Made by a program: the position numbers and the translations under genes. The notes beneath the pieces were generated by a model. That model saw only the letters and a list, made by a program, of their open reading frames with translations. It searched no databases and was not told the origin of the DNA. Below, piece by piece: positions 1-8,710 of a stretch of DNA of 64,000 nt. How positions within the stretch are numbered: the first letter of the stretch is position 1; every line of letters begins with the position of its first letter. This DNA is from Mucilaginibacter empetricola (GTDB lineage Bacteria > Bacteroidota > Bacteroidia > Sphingobacteriales > Sphingobacteriaceae): contig NZ_JANUBZ010000002.1 of NCBI RefSeq assembly GCF_024808665.1, forward strand, positions 440,017 through 504,016, read 5' to 3'.

Positions 1-233
1 ATGTTACCACCATCGCCCTGTAAATCGCTTTCCATCTTTATAAAAAAAGCGCCCGGCTTAATAAATGACTTACCACTATCAAGTGATTTAAAATATTCAA
101 AATACAGCGTAGGGAAGTTTTGCGAATTATGTGCAGGATCAATAGTATGCCTGAAATCATAATGCAGTTGAATGTTTTGCGAAAATAAAGTTGTTGACAG
201 CATGCAGCAGGCAAATAATAACAGATATTTCAT
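1..233 (-). CDS. DUF5020-like outer-membrane protein, N-terminal part
   Basis: The gene starts at an ATG at 233 and runs off the left edge, so only about 77 residues are visible. A signal peptide covers residues 1-18 (MKYLLLFACC... ending TLFS, followed by Q). The mature start, QNIQLHYDFRHT, and the following stretch YFEYFKSLDSGKSF with PGAFFIKMESD resemble the DUF5020 family, which is distantly related to nucleoside-specific Tsx-type channel barrels. A role as a small outer-membrane barrel is inferred from the family. It is divergent from the gene at 388. The C-terminus cannot be judged. Confidence 0.6.
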   Translation of the reverse strand, partial: MKYLLLFACCMLSTTLFSQNIQLHYDFRHTIDPAHNSQNFPTLYFEYFKSLDSGKSFIKPGAFFIKMESDLQGDGGN

Positions 234-293
234 TGTAGTAATTTTTTGATGATTTGATGGATAATAATCATAGCCTTATGGCTTATTTGTAAA

Positions 294-301
294 TATCTTT
301 G
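294..301 (+). promoter_or_regulatory. Candidate -7 box (TATCTTTG)
   Basis: TATCTTTG matches the Bacteroidota -7 consensus TAnnTTTG and lies about 86 bases before the ATG at 388. No good TTG sits at the usual 16-20 base spacing upstream, so only the -7 half is supported. Confidence 0.3.
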
Positions 302-387
302 AAGGGATTTTAGGAGGGCGTAATTGCGGCGTAAATGTTGCGGAAATCTGTTTTTTTTAACTATATTTAATTGATTTTTAAGTGTTT

Positions 388-1557
388 ATGAATGACTTGG
401 ATTTTTTAACCTTTGTTGCATTGTTTAAAGAAGCATACCTGAGGTGCTTTGGCTTTGGTATAGAAAATCCATTAACAGAAACAGAAAGCAAGATTTTTTG
501 CAATAAAATAACCGAGCAAACCGGGCTAACCATAGGATGGAAGAGCGTTAAAAATTATTCTTTTTTTGTGATGGATAGTGTGGCAGGCAAAAAGGAAAAT
601 CCGTCTGTTGCCACGCTGGATACCATGGCCAGATATGTTTTAGGAGCCCCCTACACTACCGAAATTCAAAGAAAAAACGACGAAAGTCATTACCCTTACT
701 GGTTCCTTTACCGGGAAAGAATGCAAAAGAACGGGGGGAATACCAGAGGTAGTAAAAGACGATCTCAGATAGCAATAGGTGCGGTTATTTTTTTTATAAT
801 TGGCTCCGGTGTTTGTATCAATTATATTTTAACCAGCGACCCCTCTTATCAATTCACTGAATATTTTAAACATACCGATGAGCAATCATTAAATAATAAT
901 GGCTGGTTCATTAAATCAAAGGATAATACTTACTGGAGTAAACGAGACATTAAGCCGGGCCAGCTTACTCTTTATACTTTATGGGGCGATACCTGGCCCG
1001 ACCCATCTTCAAAGCCGGATATAAAAAATCTGTTATTACATCCCATTCCGTCGAGGTGTTTTACTGCCGAAGTTCATTTTAGTGACTTTGTGCCTGAAAG
1101 TGAATGGCAGCAGGCTGGCATTTTGCTGTTGGAAGATACCTCCTTAACGGGAAAAAGCATAAGATTCACACTTGCCTTTAATGATAATTTTGGCGGAATG
1201 AAAATGCCCAGGGAGATATTGATCCAGGCCGTCACTTCGTTGGGTAAAGGTTTTGGGATGCCTGAAGAAATTGCGCACAAGCCGATTTTTCTTTTGGATA
1301 GCCTGAAAAATCATCCAAATCTTTTTAACGATCTTAAGAACTCAGCACTCCGTATTGAAAAACGAGGTAACAAATACAGGTTTTTATACTCAGGAGGGGC
1401 CAACGAAAATACCGCTTTTAAGGAAGTGGTAAGCCAGGAGATTAATATGGAGCCTAAATACATCGGCATTTTTGCTATCAGGGGCTTTACCAACGCTGCA
1501 GCTTCGCCAGTTGCTTTTAAATTCGTCCGTATAAGCACCGATCCCTGTACTCCTTAA
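388..1557 (+). CDS. One-pass membrane protein with HTH-like N-terminus and DUF1349-like outer domain
   Basis: This protein has about 389 residues. I chose the ATG at 388 over an in-frame GTG two codons earlier. Residues 1-120 have no signal peptide and are probably cytoplasmic; around 46-87 the pattern GWKSVKNY...NPSVATLDTMARYVLG resembles the small HTH-like module of many Bacteroidota proteins. A basic stretch (RGSKRR) precedes one membrane segment at about 128-149. The rest (150-389) is outside the membrane and resembles a DUF1349/concanavalin-like beta-sandwich, with a GQLTLYTLWGDTWPD segment followed by WQQAGILLLED. I infer a sensor-like layout, inside HTH-like and outside ligand-binding-like. 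No function is established and no obvious target gene lies adjacent. Confidence 0.6.
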   Translation: MNDLDFLTFVALFKEAYLRCFGFGIENPLTETESKIFCNKITEQTGLTIGWKSVKNYSFFVMDSVAGKKENPSVATLDTMARYVLGAPYTTEIQRKNDESHYPYWFLYRERMQKNGGNTRGSKRRSQIAIGAVIFFIIGSGVCINYILTSDPSYQFTEYFKHTDEQSLNNNGWFIKSKDNTYWSKRDIKPGQLTLYTLWGDTWPDPSSKPDIKNLLLHPIPSRCFTAEVHFSDFVPESEWQQAGILLLEDTSLTGKSIRFTLAFNDNFGGMKMPREILIQAVTSLGKGFGMPEEIAHKPIFLLDSLKNHPNLFNDLKNSALRIEKRGNKYRFLYSGGANENTAFKEVVSQEINMEPKYIGIFAIRGFTNAAASPVAFKFVRISTDPCTP

Positions 1558-1735
1558 GTGTGGTTTTAGTTAATAGATGTCTTTATAGGAAATCTAATTG
1601 ATTTATAGTTATCTGTTTAAGCGTGGATAGTGAACTCACGTAGTTTTACGTATCAAATACAGGGGAAATACGATAACTGCTGCCATTGTTTTGATTTATT
1701 TTTACCGAACCTCATTAATTAAAATACTATTAAAG

Positions 1736-2026
1736 ATGGCGGTACGAATAGTTTGTATTAAAAAAGAAAACGGAACATTTGAGAATCCATACCTGGCTAT
1801 AGATCATTTTGAGTGGATAAATGAAAGGATAAATGTGAGGGGCATAACCGACAGAACGAAGATATACGATTGGATAAAGGATGAAAGCGGAGAAGCTTAT
1901 ATTATTGATGAATACGGAAAAAAAATCGGCCTTATACCGGTTGTTAGTCCCGACGGAAATAAATATGTTAAAACCGCTAACGATGTAAAAAAAGACTTTC
2001 TTTTGCAATTACCTGATTGCGATTGA
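1736..2026 (+). CDS. DUF3892-like small protein
   Basis: The product has about 96 residues from the ATG at 1736. A longer reading frame begins at 1691, but its extra N-terminus (MIYFYRTSLIK) looks non-native, and MAVRIVCIKKENG starts exactly at the conserved core. The pattern (V-R-I-V-C-I-K-K at the start, then a W-I-N-E and a Y-D-W-I segment) resembles DUF3892, a small family of unknown function. It has no membrane segment and no signal peptide. It converges on the CYTH gene with a 9-base gap. Confidence 0.55.
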   Translation: MAVRIVCIKKENGTFENPYLAIDHFEWINERINVRGITDRTKIYDWIKDESGEAYIIDEYGKKIGLIPVVSPDGNKYVKTANDVKKDFLLQLPDCD

Positions 2027-2035
2027 GTTGTCCGG

Positions 2036-2512
2036 TTATTTATTATTCCAGGTTTTAAATGACCGTTTTGAAAGATTAGAATTGAAGTATCGTTCATCGT
2101 CACTCACTTCTGTGGCAACCCAATCGGGTTTTTGAAACTGTTCATCTTCCTGGCGTAACTCAATTTCGGCTACTATCAGCCCTTCATTATCCCCATGAAA
2201 CACATCTACCTCCCATAATTTGCCTTCAAAAGGTATTTTGTATCTTATTTTTTCAACACTGTTTGATGTAAAACCATCTAATAGTTCAATAGCATCGGTA
2301 ACAGGTATTTCGTATTCATACTCTTTTCGCGTTATGCCTACGCTTATACCTTTAATGGTTATAAAACTGTGGTTGCCGGCAACACGAATCCTTACGGTGC
2401 GCTTTACTTCATCCAGCATATAACCTTGACGGTAGTGGGTTCCTTCCGGTTTTTTAAATTGGAGCCATTTATCGTGGTCGACTAAAAATTTTCTTTCTAT
2501 TTCAATGCCCAT
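2036..2512 (-). CDS. CYTH domain protein (triphosphate tunnel metalloenzyme family)
   Basis: The 158-residue protein opens with the diagnostic EIERKFLV motif (residues 4-11). It also shows the alternating acidic and basic beta-strand residues of a triphosphate tunnel fold, for example RTVRIRV, FITIKG, EYEYEIP, KIRYKIP, WEVDVF and IVAEIEL. Family members are inorganic triphosphatases, thiamine triphosphatases or class IV adenylate cyclases; short bacterial versions like this are mostly triphosphatases. The CHAD gene is upstream on the same strand with a 7-base gap, so the two are very likely co-transcribed. The exact substrate cannot be read from the sequence. Confidence 0.9.
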   Translation of the reverse strand: MGIEIERKFLVDHDKWLQFKKPEGTHYRQGYMLDEVKRTVRIRVAGNHSFITIKGISVGITRKEYEYEIPVTDAIELLDGFTSNSVEKIRYKIPFEGKLWEVDVFHGDNEGLIVAEIELRQEDEQFQKPDWVATEVSDDERYFNSNLSKRSFKTWNNK

Positions 2513-2519
2513 TTTTTGC

Positions 2520-3311
2520 TTAATTGATACTTACTTGTTTTTCTATGGTGGTGGCCTTGCTTAAAAAATCATCAGCCAGTGCGGTTACGGTCCGTTTTAC
2601 ACCGGTGTTTATCCTGTTTATTCGCGTTACTATTATTTTATCATTCAGCTCGGGCAATGAAAATAATTGGGCGGCTACCACATTATCATGCCATTTGCCA
2701 ATAGTTTCCTGCAGCTTATCCAGATAGGCAGTATTAAAATCCAATACGCCATTCAGCGCCTTGCCGGCAAGTTTGTGATTATAAACCAAAATCTTTATCA
2801 GCTTGCGGTTAGTATGCATATCCTCGGTAAAGCCTGATACCTTGAAGTTTACCCCAATAAGTTCCAGTTGCTGCTTATAATATGTCGCTATTGCATCGTC
2901 ATCTACAGCAGGTAATTGCCTTTTAAGTTCTTTTTGTGCGTTATTGATGTTTTTGATAATCTTTTTACTCCTGTTGCGGAATTCAGCGGTGCCTTCTTCT
3001 ATTATTTTTTGCTGACCGCCTTCAAAAGTATCATTCTTTAGTCCGTAACTTGAACTCAGTTGCAAATTAACATGTGCCTCCCTGATATTGCCGGCGTACT
3101 TAAAAATTTTACGAACAGACTTAAAATTCTTCAATAATCCACCTTTACCCGAACTCCCTTCAATTAAACTCAACATCGCCTTCAGTTTTTTTATCTGAAC
3201 CCTGAATTTGTGCAAAGCCTCCTGATCGCCGGTATCTAAAAAGGAATTAAGGTACAGGTTCATTACATCCCATTCCTTATCAAGATATTTTGTTTCTTCT
3301 TTTTTCTTCAT
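2520..3311 (-). CDS. CHAD domain protein
   Basis: The 263-residue, basic, all-helical protein carries the two CHAD hallmarks: LHKFRVQIKKLKAML near residue 34, with conserved His, Arg and Lys, and KWHDNVVAAQLF near residue 207. CHAD domains bind inorganic polyphosphate and are often fused or adjacent to CYTH domains. Here it is the first gene of a two-gene operon with the CYTH protein. A role in polyphosphate binding or turnover is inferred from the family. No signal peptide or membrane segment is visible. Confidence 0.88.
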   Translation of the reverse strand: MKKKEETKYLDKEWDVMNLYLNSFLDTGDQEALHKFRVQIKKLKAMLSLIEGSSGKGGLLKNFKSVRKIFKYAGNIREAHVNLQLSSSYGLKNDTFEGGQQKIIEEGTAEFRNRSKKIIKNINNAQKELKRQLPAVDDDAIATYYKQQLELIGVNFKVSGFTEDMHTNRKLIKILVYNHKLAGKALNGVLDFNTAYLDKLQETIGKWHDNVVAAQLFSLPELNDKIIVTRINRINTGVKRTVTALADDFLSKATTIEKQVSIN

Positions 3312-3499
3312 TCAAATGGAGTTGTTAATAGCTACTGCAAGTATTCTGCATGGTTGCTACTGAATAACGGTTATATAAACATAAGAAATATATTCATTAT
3401 CCTTTTAATGGTAAAAATATTGTTAAAGCATTGTTAAAAGCCAAATGAAGTAAGCTTTAATGAATATATTAGCCACTTTTAACGGTTACAGTTCATCAA

Positions 3500-6223
3500 A
3501 TGGTTTTTAAAAAATACATCCTTATATTATTCTTTGTAATTATTGCAAGTTCATCATTATTTGCACAACAGGATAGTATCCCCCTGGCCACAATAGTTTC
3601 AAAAACTGAAAAATTATCAGCCGAACATCCTTTTGAAAAAGTTTATCTGCATTTTGATAAACCCTATTATGCAGTTGGCGATACCATTTGGTTTAAGGCG
3701 TATTTAACTATAGGCTCTTTGCACCAGCCATCAGCCTTAAGCAAAATAATATATGTTGATGTAATAAGCGACCGTGATACTGTTATACAAACGCTAAAAT
3801 TGCCCGTAATTAACAGTGTTGCTTTTGGTGATATTAATCTTACCAAATTGACCTATAAACAAGGGAATTATCATATAAGGGCGTATACCAACTGGATGCG
3901 CAATTTTGACGTTGAATATTTTTTTAATAAAGAAATAAGCGTTGGCGATGCTGCTGACAATGCTTTTATAACCTCGGGTTCTTTTAAAAAAGCTAAAAGA
4001 AATAACGATACTTATGTAATAGCGCGGCTTACGTATAAAGATCATAGCGGCAATCCGGTGGCAGACAAGCGGGTGAGTTATACTGTTCAAAATGAAAATG
4101 AATCCATTGTAACGGGGAGAGGTGTAACGGATAAAAATGGAGTGCTTGTATTTAACTTTTTGGGTAATAAATTAACGGACGCTACTACACCCAGCCTTAT
4201 GGCTTCGGTCGATCTGCCAAACAAGAAGCCGGTAGTGAACAGGTTTTCGTTAAAATCTGTATTTGCTGCTACTGATTTGCAGTTTTTTCCAGAAGGTGGC
4301 AACCTTATTAGTGGCGTGCGTTCAAAAGTCGCCTTTAAAGCCGTAGAAGCAGATGGCCTGGGTGTTAATATCAGCGGATCGGTAGTTGACAATTCGGGAA
4401 CTGAAGTTGCAACCTTTACTTCGACACATGAAGGCATGGGCATATTCCCCTTGCAGCCCGAAAATGATAAAACTTACAAGGCAATAGTGACATTGCCCGA
4501 TGGATCAAAAAATACGTATGATTTGCCGTCAATAATGAACGATGGAATTAACATTGCTGTTAATAATAATGATCCGGATAATTTGACCATTAAGGTGGCA
4601 ACCAATCCCCTGTTTTTTAAACGGTATCAGAATAAGGGTTTTTATATTATAGCACAAAGCGGAGGCGTAATATATTATACTGGTTTGGCGACCTTGCAAA
4701 GCCTGATTTACACCGGTGATATCCCGAAAAGTAAATTCCCGACAGGCGTTTTGCAGGTTACGCTATTGGCAGCCGATGGTGATCCTTTAAGTGAACGTTT
4801 GGTATTTATACAACATAGTGATGCGTTAAATATGTCGGTGAGTACCGATCTTCCTTCATACAACGCCAGGCAAAAGGTAAACATGACCTTATTGGCAAAA
4901 AACAAAGTAACGCCGGTGCAGGGTAGTTTTTCGGTTGCGGTGGTTGATGATACCACTACGCCATTTGATGAGGATGCCGAGAATACCATATTGAGTAATA
5001 TACTGCTAACGTCTGACTTACGAGGGTATATTGAAAAGCCAAATTACTATTTTAATAAGGTAGATGATACAAAGCTGGCAGATTTGGATGTTTTAATGCT
5101 GACACAAGGTTACCGGCGCTTTTCCTATTCCAATATACTGGCAGATAAATACCCATCAACAAAGTTTTTGGCAGAAAAAGATATAGTGGTGTCTGGTACT
5201 TTAAGAACAACAGCCGGGTTGCCTGTTTTTAAAGGAGTGGTTAATCTGAAAGTTCCAGACAGGCATATTTCGGTGAATGGCTATACTGATGCCGATGGAC
5301 GTTTTTCTTTTTCGAATGTTTCTATTTTCGATTCCTCGAAGGTAGTTATTAGTGCAAGGAATAACGACAAGGCTAATAATATGATGCTGGCAATCGACTT
5401 AGTTTCGGCGCAGCCTGTTGTGAAAAATTATTCAACCGCTGATGAAATAGCCAATATTGATAGTGCACTTAATATTTATTTAGAGAATAGTAAGAAGCAG
5501 TTGCAAAATAACAATGTGCTTAATGAGGTGGTAATTAAATCAACCCGCATAGTTCAGGAAGAGCATCCTGTTTATAAAAATTTAATAGGATTGAGCACAA
5601 TACCTGATCAGGATATCAGCACAGCGCGGATTAATAATTGCGGTTTTGACCTGGTAGGATGCCTGGTGAATGTAGTGGCGGGCATAATGCTTGTAGATGA
5701 TAAATTTTACATTCAAAAGCATTACTATGCCGGCAGTAAAAGGGCCATACAGTTTTTTGTAAATGGTTCGGAGATCACAAATAGTGAGTTAAGTGCAATG
5801 AAATCAGACGATGTTAAGTCGATTGAGGTTTTTTTTAAGGATGGGCCGGGACAGCTGAATTCTTTTTACAGGAGCGATGGGATAATTTCTATCACCACAA
5901 AATCGGGTTCGTTTGCGCCGGTTGATAAAGATACCGAATTGCCGCCGCTTACGGTATCAAATAATGAAATGACAATTGCGCCTAAGGGGTTTTACCGGGC
6001 GCGGATATTTTACTCTCCCAAATATGATAATCCGGCGGCGGCCAGAGCACTTGACCTAAGAAGCACGATATATTGGAATCCGGCTATATTTACTGATGAA
6101 AAGGGCACGGCAACTTTTGACTTTTACAATGCTGACGGACGGGGAACGTACCGCGCCATTGTTGAAGGAATTGATAACGACGGCAATATTGGGCGCTTTG
6201 TTTTACATTATACCGTGAAATAA
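3500..6223 (+). CDS. Large exported MG2-like protein with plug-like C-terminal region
   Basis: The protein has 907 residues and a signal peptide (about 1-22, ending SSLFAQ). Residues 45-150 contain VYLHFDKPYYAVGDTIWFKAYL, the opening typical of alpha-2-macroglobulin MG2-like domains in Bacteroidota envelope proteins. A second beta-rich segment around 165-250 and a carboxypeptidase-regulatory-like fold around 560-620 follow. Around 720-800, VNGSEITNSELSAM and IEVFFKDG with IISITTKSG resemble a TonB receptor plug, but there is no barrel. It is probably periplasmic or outer-membrane-associated. The precise role is unknown. It is divergent from the CHAD operon. Confidence 0.7.
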   Translation: MVFKKYILILFFVIIASSSLFAQQDSIPLATIVSKTEKLSAEHPFEKVYLHFDKPYYAVGDTIWFKAYLTIGSLHQPSALSKIIYVDVISDRDTVIQTLKLPVINSVAFGDINLTKLTYKQGNYHIRAYTNWMRNFDVEYFFNKEISVGDAADNAFITSGSFKKAKRNNDTYVIARLTYKDHSGNPVADKRVSYTVQNENESIVTGRGVTDKNGVLVFNFLGNKLTDATTPSLMASVDLPNKKPVVNRFSLKSVFAATDLQFFPEGGNLISGVRSKVAFKAVEADGLGVNISGSVVDNSGTEVATFTSTHEGMGIFPLQPENDKTYKAIVTLPDGSKNTYDLPSIMNDGINIAVNNNDPDNLTIKVATNPLFFKRYQNKGFYIIAQSGGVIYYTGLATLQSLIYTGDIPKSKFPTGVLQVTLLAADGDPLSERLVFIQHSDALNMSVSTDLPSYNARQKVNMTLLAKNKVTPVQGSFSVAVVDDTTTPFDEDAENTILSNILLTSDLRGYIEKPNYYFNKVDDTKLADLDVLMLTQGYRRFSYSNILADKYPSTKFLAEKDIVVSGTLRTTAGLPVFKGVVNLKVPDRHISVNGYTDADGRFSFSNVSIFDSSKVVISARNNDKANNMMLAIDLVSAQPVVKNYSTADEIANIDSALNIYLENSKKQLQNNNVLNEVVIKSTRIVQEEHPVYKNLIGLSTIPDQDISTARINNCGFDLVGCLVNVVAGIMLVDDKFYIQKHYYAGSKRAIQFFVNGSEITNSELSAMKSDDVKSIEVFFKDGPGQLNSFYRSDGIISITTKSGSFAPVDKDTELPPLTVSNNEMTIAPKGFYRARIFYSPKYDNPAAARALDLRSTIYWNPAIFTDEKGTATFDFYNADGRGTYRAIVEGIDNDGNIGRFVLHYTVK

Positions 6224-6345
6224 TTTAAATGGCTGCAGGCATTTAAATTATAATGAAATTTGGTATTTGTACCAGTAAAAAGTACTTAGCAGATCGGCAA
6301 TGTTGTTGAATTATCAGTGATACATAATTATCACAGATAATTATC

Positions 6346-6372
6346 TTGTTTAACTAAACTTAGTTATCTTTC
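6346..6372 (+). promoter_or_regulatory. Promoter for the DUF6600 lipoprotein gene
   Basis: TTG at 6346-6348 and TATCTTTC at 6365-6372 are separated by 16 bases. This fits the Bacteroidota -33/-7 pattern with one mismatch (final C instead of G). The start codon is about 50 bases downstream. Confidence 0.45.
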
Positions 6373-6423
6373 GGGCGTCATAGTTATAATAAGCGTATTA
6401 TTTAATATTAAACACGCCCAATC

Positions 6424-8085
6424 ATGAAAAAAATATTTTACATAGTGTTGCCACTCTCTATGGCAGCAGTTGGTTGCTCACCAATTATATACACTACAGA
6501 AACTCCTGCGCCTGCGCCGGTTTATAATAACCCGCCGCAAAACAATTATGCTGAACAGCCGCAAACAGACCAGGTGTTTTATGATGAGCTTAGCCCGTAC
6601 GGACAATGGATTGATTATCCGGATTACGGATATGTTTGGCAGCCCAATGTAGGTCCGGATTTCAGGCCGTATGAGACCAATGGTTATTGGGCCTACAGTG
6701 ATTACGGATGGACATGGGTATCTAATTATAGTTGGGGATGGGCCACATTCCATTATGGCCGTTGGTTTTACGACGGAGATTATGGATGGCTGTGGACACC
6801 CGGACAAGAGTGGGCACCGGCATGGGTTACCTGGGGGCAATCAGGCAATTATTATGGCTGGGCACCAATACCGCCAAGGGTAAATGTAAATAATGGTGGA
6901 TGGCGACCTCAAAACAGTGATTGGAACTACGTTGATGCAAATCACATTACGCAAACCAACGTTAACGTTTATGTGGTGCGAAATAATGTAACGGTAATTA
7001 ATAATACTACCATTATTAATAATATAAATAATACTACCATAAACAACAACAGAACTAACGTAGTGGTTTATAACCGTGGTCCGCGTCCTGCTGATGTTGA
7101 AAATATTACCAATCAAAGAATCACACCTATTAAAATAAATTCGAGCGCCCGGCCAGGACAATCGTTTACTAACGGACAGTTGAATGTTTATCAGCCTGTT
7201 ATTAAGCCAAGCCCTAATCGGGGTAACAACAACAATAATAATTCTGCGCCAGCGCCCGCTCCAAAAAAAGTAGTTGCTTATGGTACTAATAATAACCCCA
7301 ATCCAAACAGGTCACAGCCGCAGCAAAATAACAGGCCAAATTATGGACAGGGGAATAACCCGAACCAACCGCAGCCACAACAAGGTGTAAGGTCAGGTTT
7401 TAATCCGGGTAATGAGCCGAATCAAGCTCGTCCGCAACCACAGCAAAATGAAAAGCCTGCGTTTGAACAGGGGAATAATTCTACCCAGCCTCAACCGCAG
7501 CAAAATAATAAGCCAAATTACGGACAAGGCAACAGTCAGAATCAGCCACAACAAAATAACAGGCCAAATTACGGGCAAGGCAATAACCCGAATCAGCCTC
7601 AACCACAACAAAACAATAAGCCAAATTACGGGCAAGGCAATAACCCGAATCAGCCTCAGCCACAACAAAATAATAAGCCAAATTACGGACAAGGCAATAA
7701 TTCAAATCAGCCGCAGCCACAACAGAACAACAGACCAAATAATAGTCAAGGCAATAATTCAAATCAGCCGCAGCCACAACAGAATAACAGGCCAAATTAC
7801 GGGCAAGGGAATAACCCAAATCAGCCTCAACCACAACAAAACAACCGGCCAAATAATGGGCAAGGGAATAATCCGAATCAGCCTCAACCACAACAAAACA
7901 ACCGGCCAAATAATGGGCAAGGGAATAATCCGAATCAGCCGCAGCAGGGGGTAAGGCAAGGTTCAGTTCAAAATGGGAATAACCCTAATCAGCAACAGGG
8001 TAGGCCAGGGCAGGGACAAAATCAGCCCAAACCACCTGTAAAAAAGGTTATACCACCGGTCGATCCGCCCAAACAACAAAATTAA
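6424..8085 (+). CDS. DUF6600 lipoprotein with long Asn/Gln/Pro repeat tail
   Basis: The 553-residue protein has a lipoprotein signal peptide with lipobox AVGC and Cys18 as the lipidated residue. Residues about 55-155 are the DUF6600 region, a series of Tyr/Trp/Gly repeats (YGQWIDYPDYGYVWQP, YGWTWVSNYSWGWATF, YGRWFYDGDYGWLW, YYGWAPIPP). An Asn/Thr/Val-rich linker follows. From about residue 297 to 510 the tail consists of roughly eleven units of a 19-residue repeat (QPQPQQNNKPNYGQGNNPN type). It is presumably anchored in the outer membrane; the function of the family is unknown. The tail looks disordered and could be a surface or wall-spanning segment. It has its own promoter and a strong terminator. 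Confidence 0.85.
   Translation: MKKIFYIVLPLSMAAVGCSPIIYTTETPAPAPVYNNPPQNNYAEQPQTDQVFYDELSPYGQWIDYPDYGYVWQPNVGPDFRPYETNGYWAYSDYGWTWVSNYSWGWATFHYGRWFYDGDYGWLWTPGQEWAPAWVTWGQSGNYYGWAPIPPRVNVNNGGWRPQNSDWNYVDANHITQTNVNVYVVRNNVTVINNTTIINNINNTTINNNRTNVVVYNRGPRPADVENITNQRITPIKINSSARPGQSFTNGQLNVYQPVIKPSPNRGNNNNNNSAPAPAPKKVVAYGTNNNPNPNRSQPQQNNRPNYGQGNNPNQPQPQQGVRSGFNPGNEPNQARPQPQQNEKPAFEQGNNSTQPQPQQNNKPNYGQGNSQNQPQQNNRPNYGQGNNPNQPQPQQNNKPNYGQGNNPNQPQPQQNNKPNYGQGNNSNQPQPQQNNRPNNSQGNNSNQPQPQQNNRPNYGQGNNPNQPQPQQNNRPNNGQGNNPNQPQPQQNNRPNNGQGNNPNQPQQGVRQGSVQNGNNPNQQQGRPGQGQNQPKPPVKKVIPPVDPPKQQN
7312..7956 (+). repeat. Tandem 57-bp coding repeats
   Basis: About eleven copies of a 57-base unit encode the 19-residue Asn/Gln/Pro repeat of the DUF6600 lipoprotein. 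Later copies (about 7805-7935) are nearly identical at DNA level, whereas early copies have diverged or lost residues (for example around 7385-7470). This pattern fits ongoing slippage or recombination at the 3' end. Confidence 0.9.
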
Positions 8086-8089
8086 GGAT

Positions 8090-8128
8090 AAAAAAAAGGC
8101 ACTTTGAACTTTCCAAAGTGCCTTTTTT
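8090..8128. terminator. Bidirectional intrinsic terminator
   Basis: GGCACTTTG (8098-8106) pairs with CAAAGTGCC (8114-8122) around a 7-base loop. It is followed by six T on the + strand and preceded by an A-run that serves the minus strand. It sits between two convergent genes (6424-8085 and 8146-8580). Confidence 0.9.
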
Positions 8129-8145
8129 GTGTTGTTGTATTTTTA

Positions 8146-8580
8146 CTAAATTCTATGATTATCGGGACGCCAGTTTTTAATTGCTCTTTTTATCTCATCG
8201 GGCGATAGTGACTCATTTAAAGTTCTGTCAACAAGGGTTACAAATTCATCATCAGGCGCAAAACGCAACGCAATAACCTGGCCCATTGTTATGCGGCTAT
8301 CTAATGATTTGCGGGTTAAAATAAAGTATCTCAGATTTTCTTCCGCACGTATTGCTCTGTCTTGCGCTTTCATTGGAAATTGTCGTATAAACAAAAAAAC
8401 GAATAACCCACAAATAAAAAGTACTACAATTAATGCTGCGCTAAAAAAGTTATCGCGCGCAAACCATTGTAGCCAGGCATTAATTAGCGATGCTACGGTG
8501 CCAAATAGCAGAAAAGCGCTTAATATAAAATGATATCCCTTTGCATACCGGGTGTGATTGGCATAGTTTTGTTGTGACAT
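8146..8580 (-). CDS. DUF6526-like membrane protein
   Basis: I chose the ATG at 8580 (MSQQNYANHTRY, 144 residues). The frame is open further upstream to 8649, but that extension (MLQWLFYRKR...) lies in AT-rich intergenic DNA and lacks family character. The start MSQQNYANHTRYAKGYH, two membrane segments (about 20-40 and 50-70) and the tail with VDRTLNESLSPDEIKRAIKNWRPD match the DUF6526 family found in Bacteroidota. Its function is unknown. A terminator lies just past its stop. Confidence 0.7.
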   Translation of the reverse strand: MSQQNYANHTRYAKGYHFILSAFLLFGTVASLINAWLQWFARDNFFSAALIVVLFICGLFVFLFIRQFPMKAQDRAIRAEENLRYFILTRKSLDSRITMGQVIALRFAPDDEFVTLVDRTLNESLSPDEIKRAIKNWRPDNHRI

Positions 8581-8710
8581 GTTAATATTTTTAGGCAATA
8601 TAGGTATTAATTGATTTATCCTTTTACGGTAAAATAGCCACTGTAACAAACATGTTTAAGAACATTTAGCGCTAAACAGCGTTAATAAATTTTAATCAAG
8701 ACGAATATCT

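Noticed and set aside
7312..7956. Tandem repeats considered as a CRISPR array
   Set aside because: Units are contiguous coding repeats of 57 bases with no variable spacers and no cas genes nearby.
7393..7959. Several long frames on both strands within the DUF6600 repeat
   Set aside because: They are shadow frames created by the repetitive, stop-poor DNA of the Asn/Gln/Pro repeat and have low-complexity translations.
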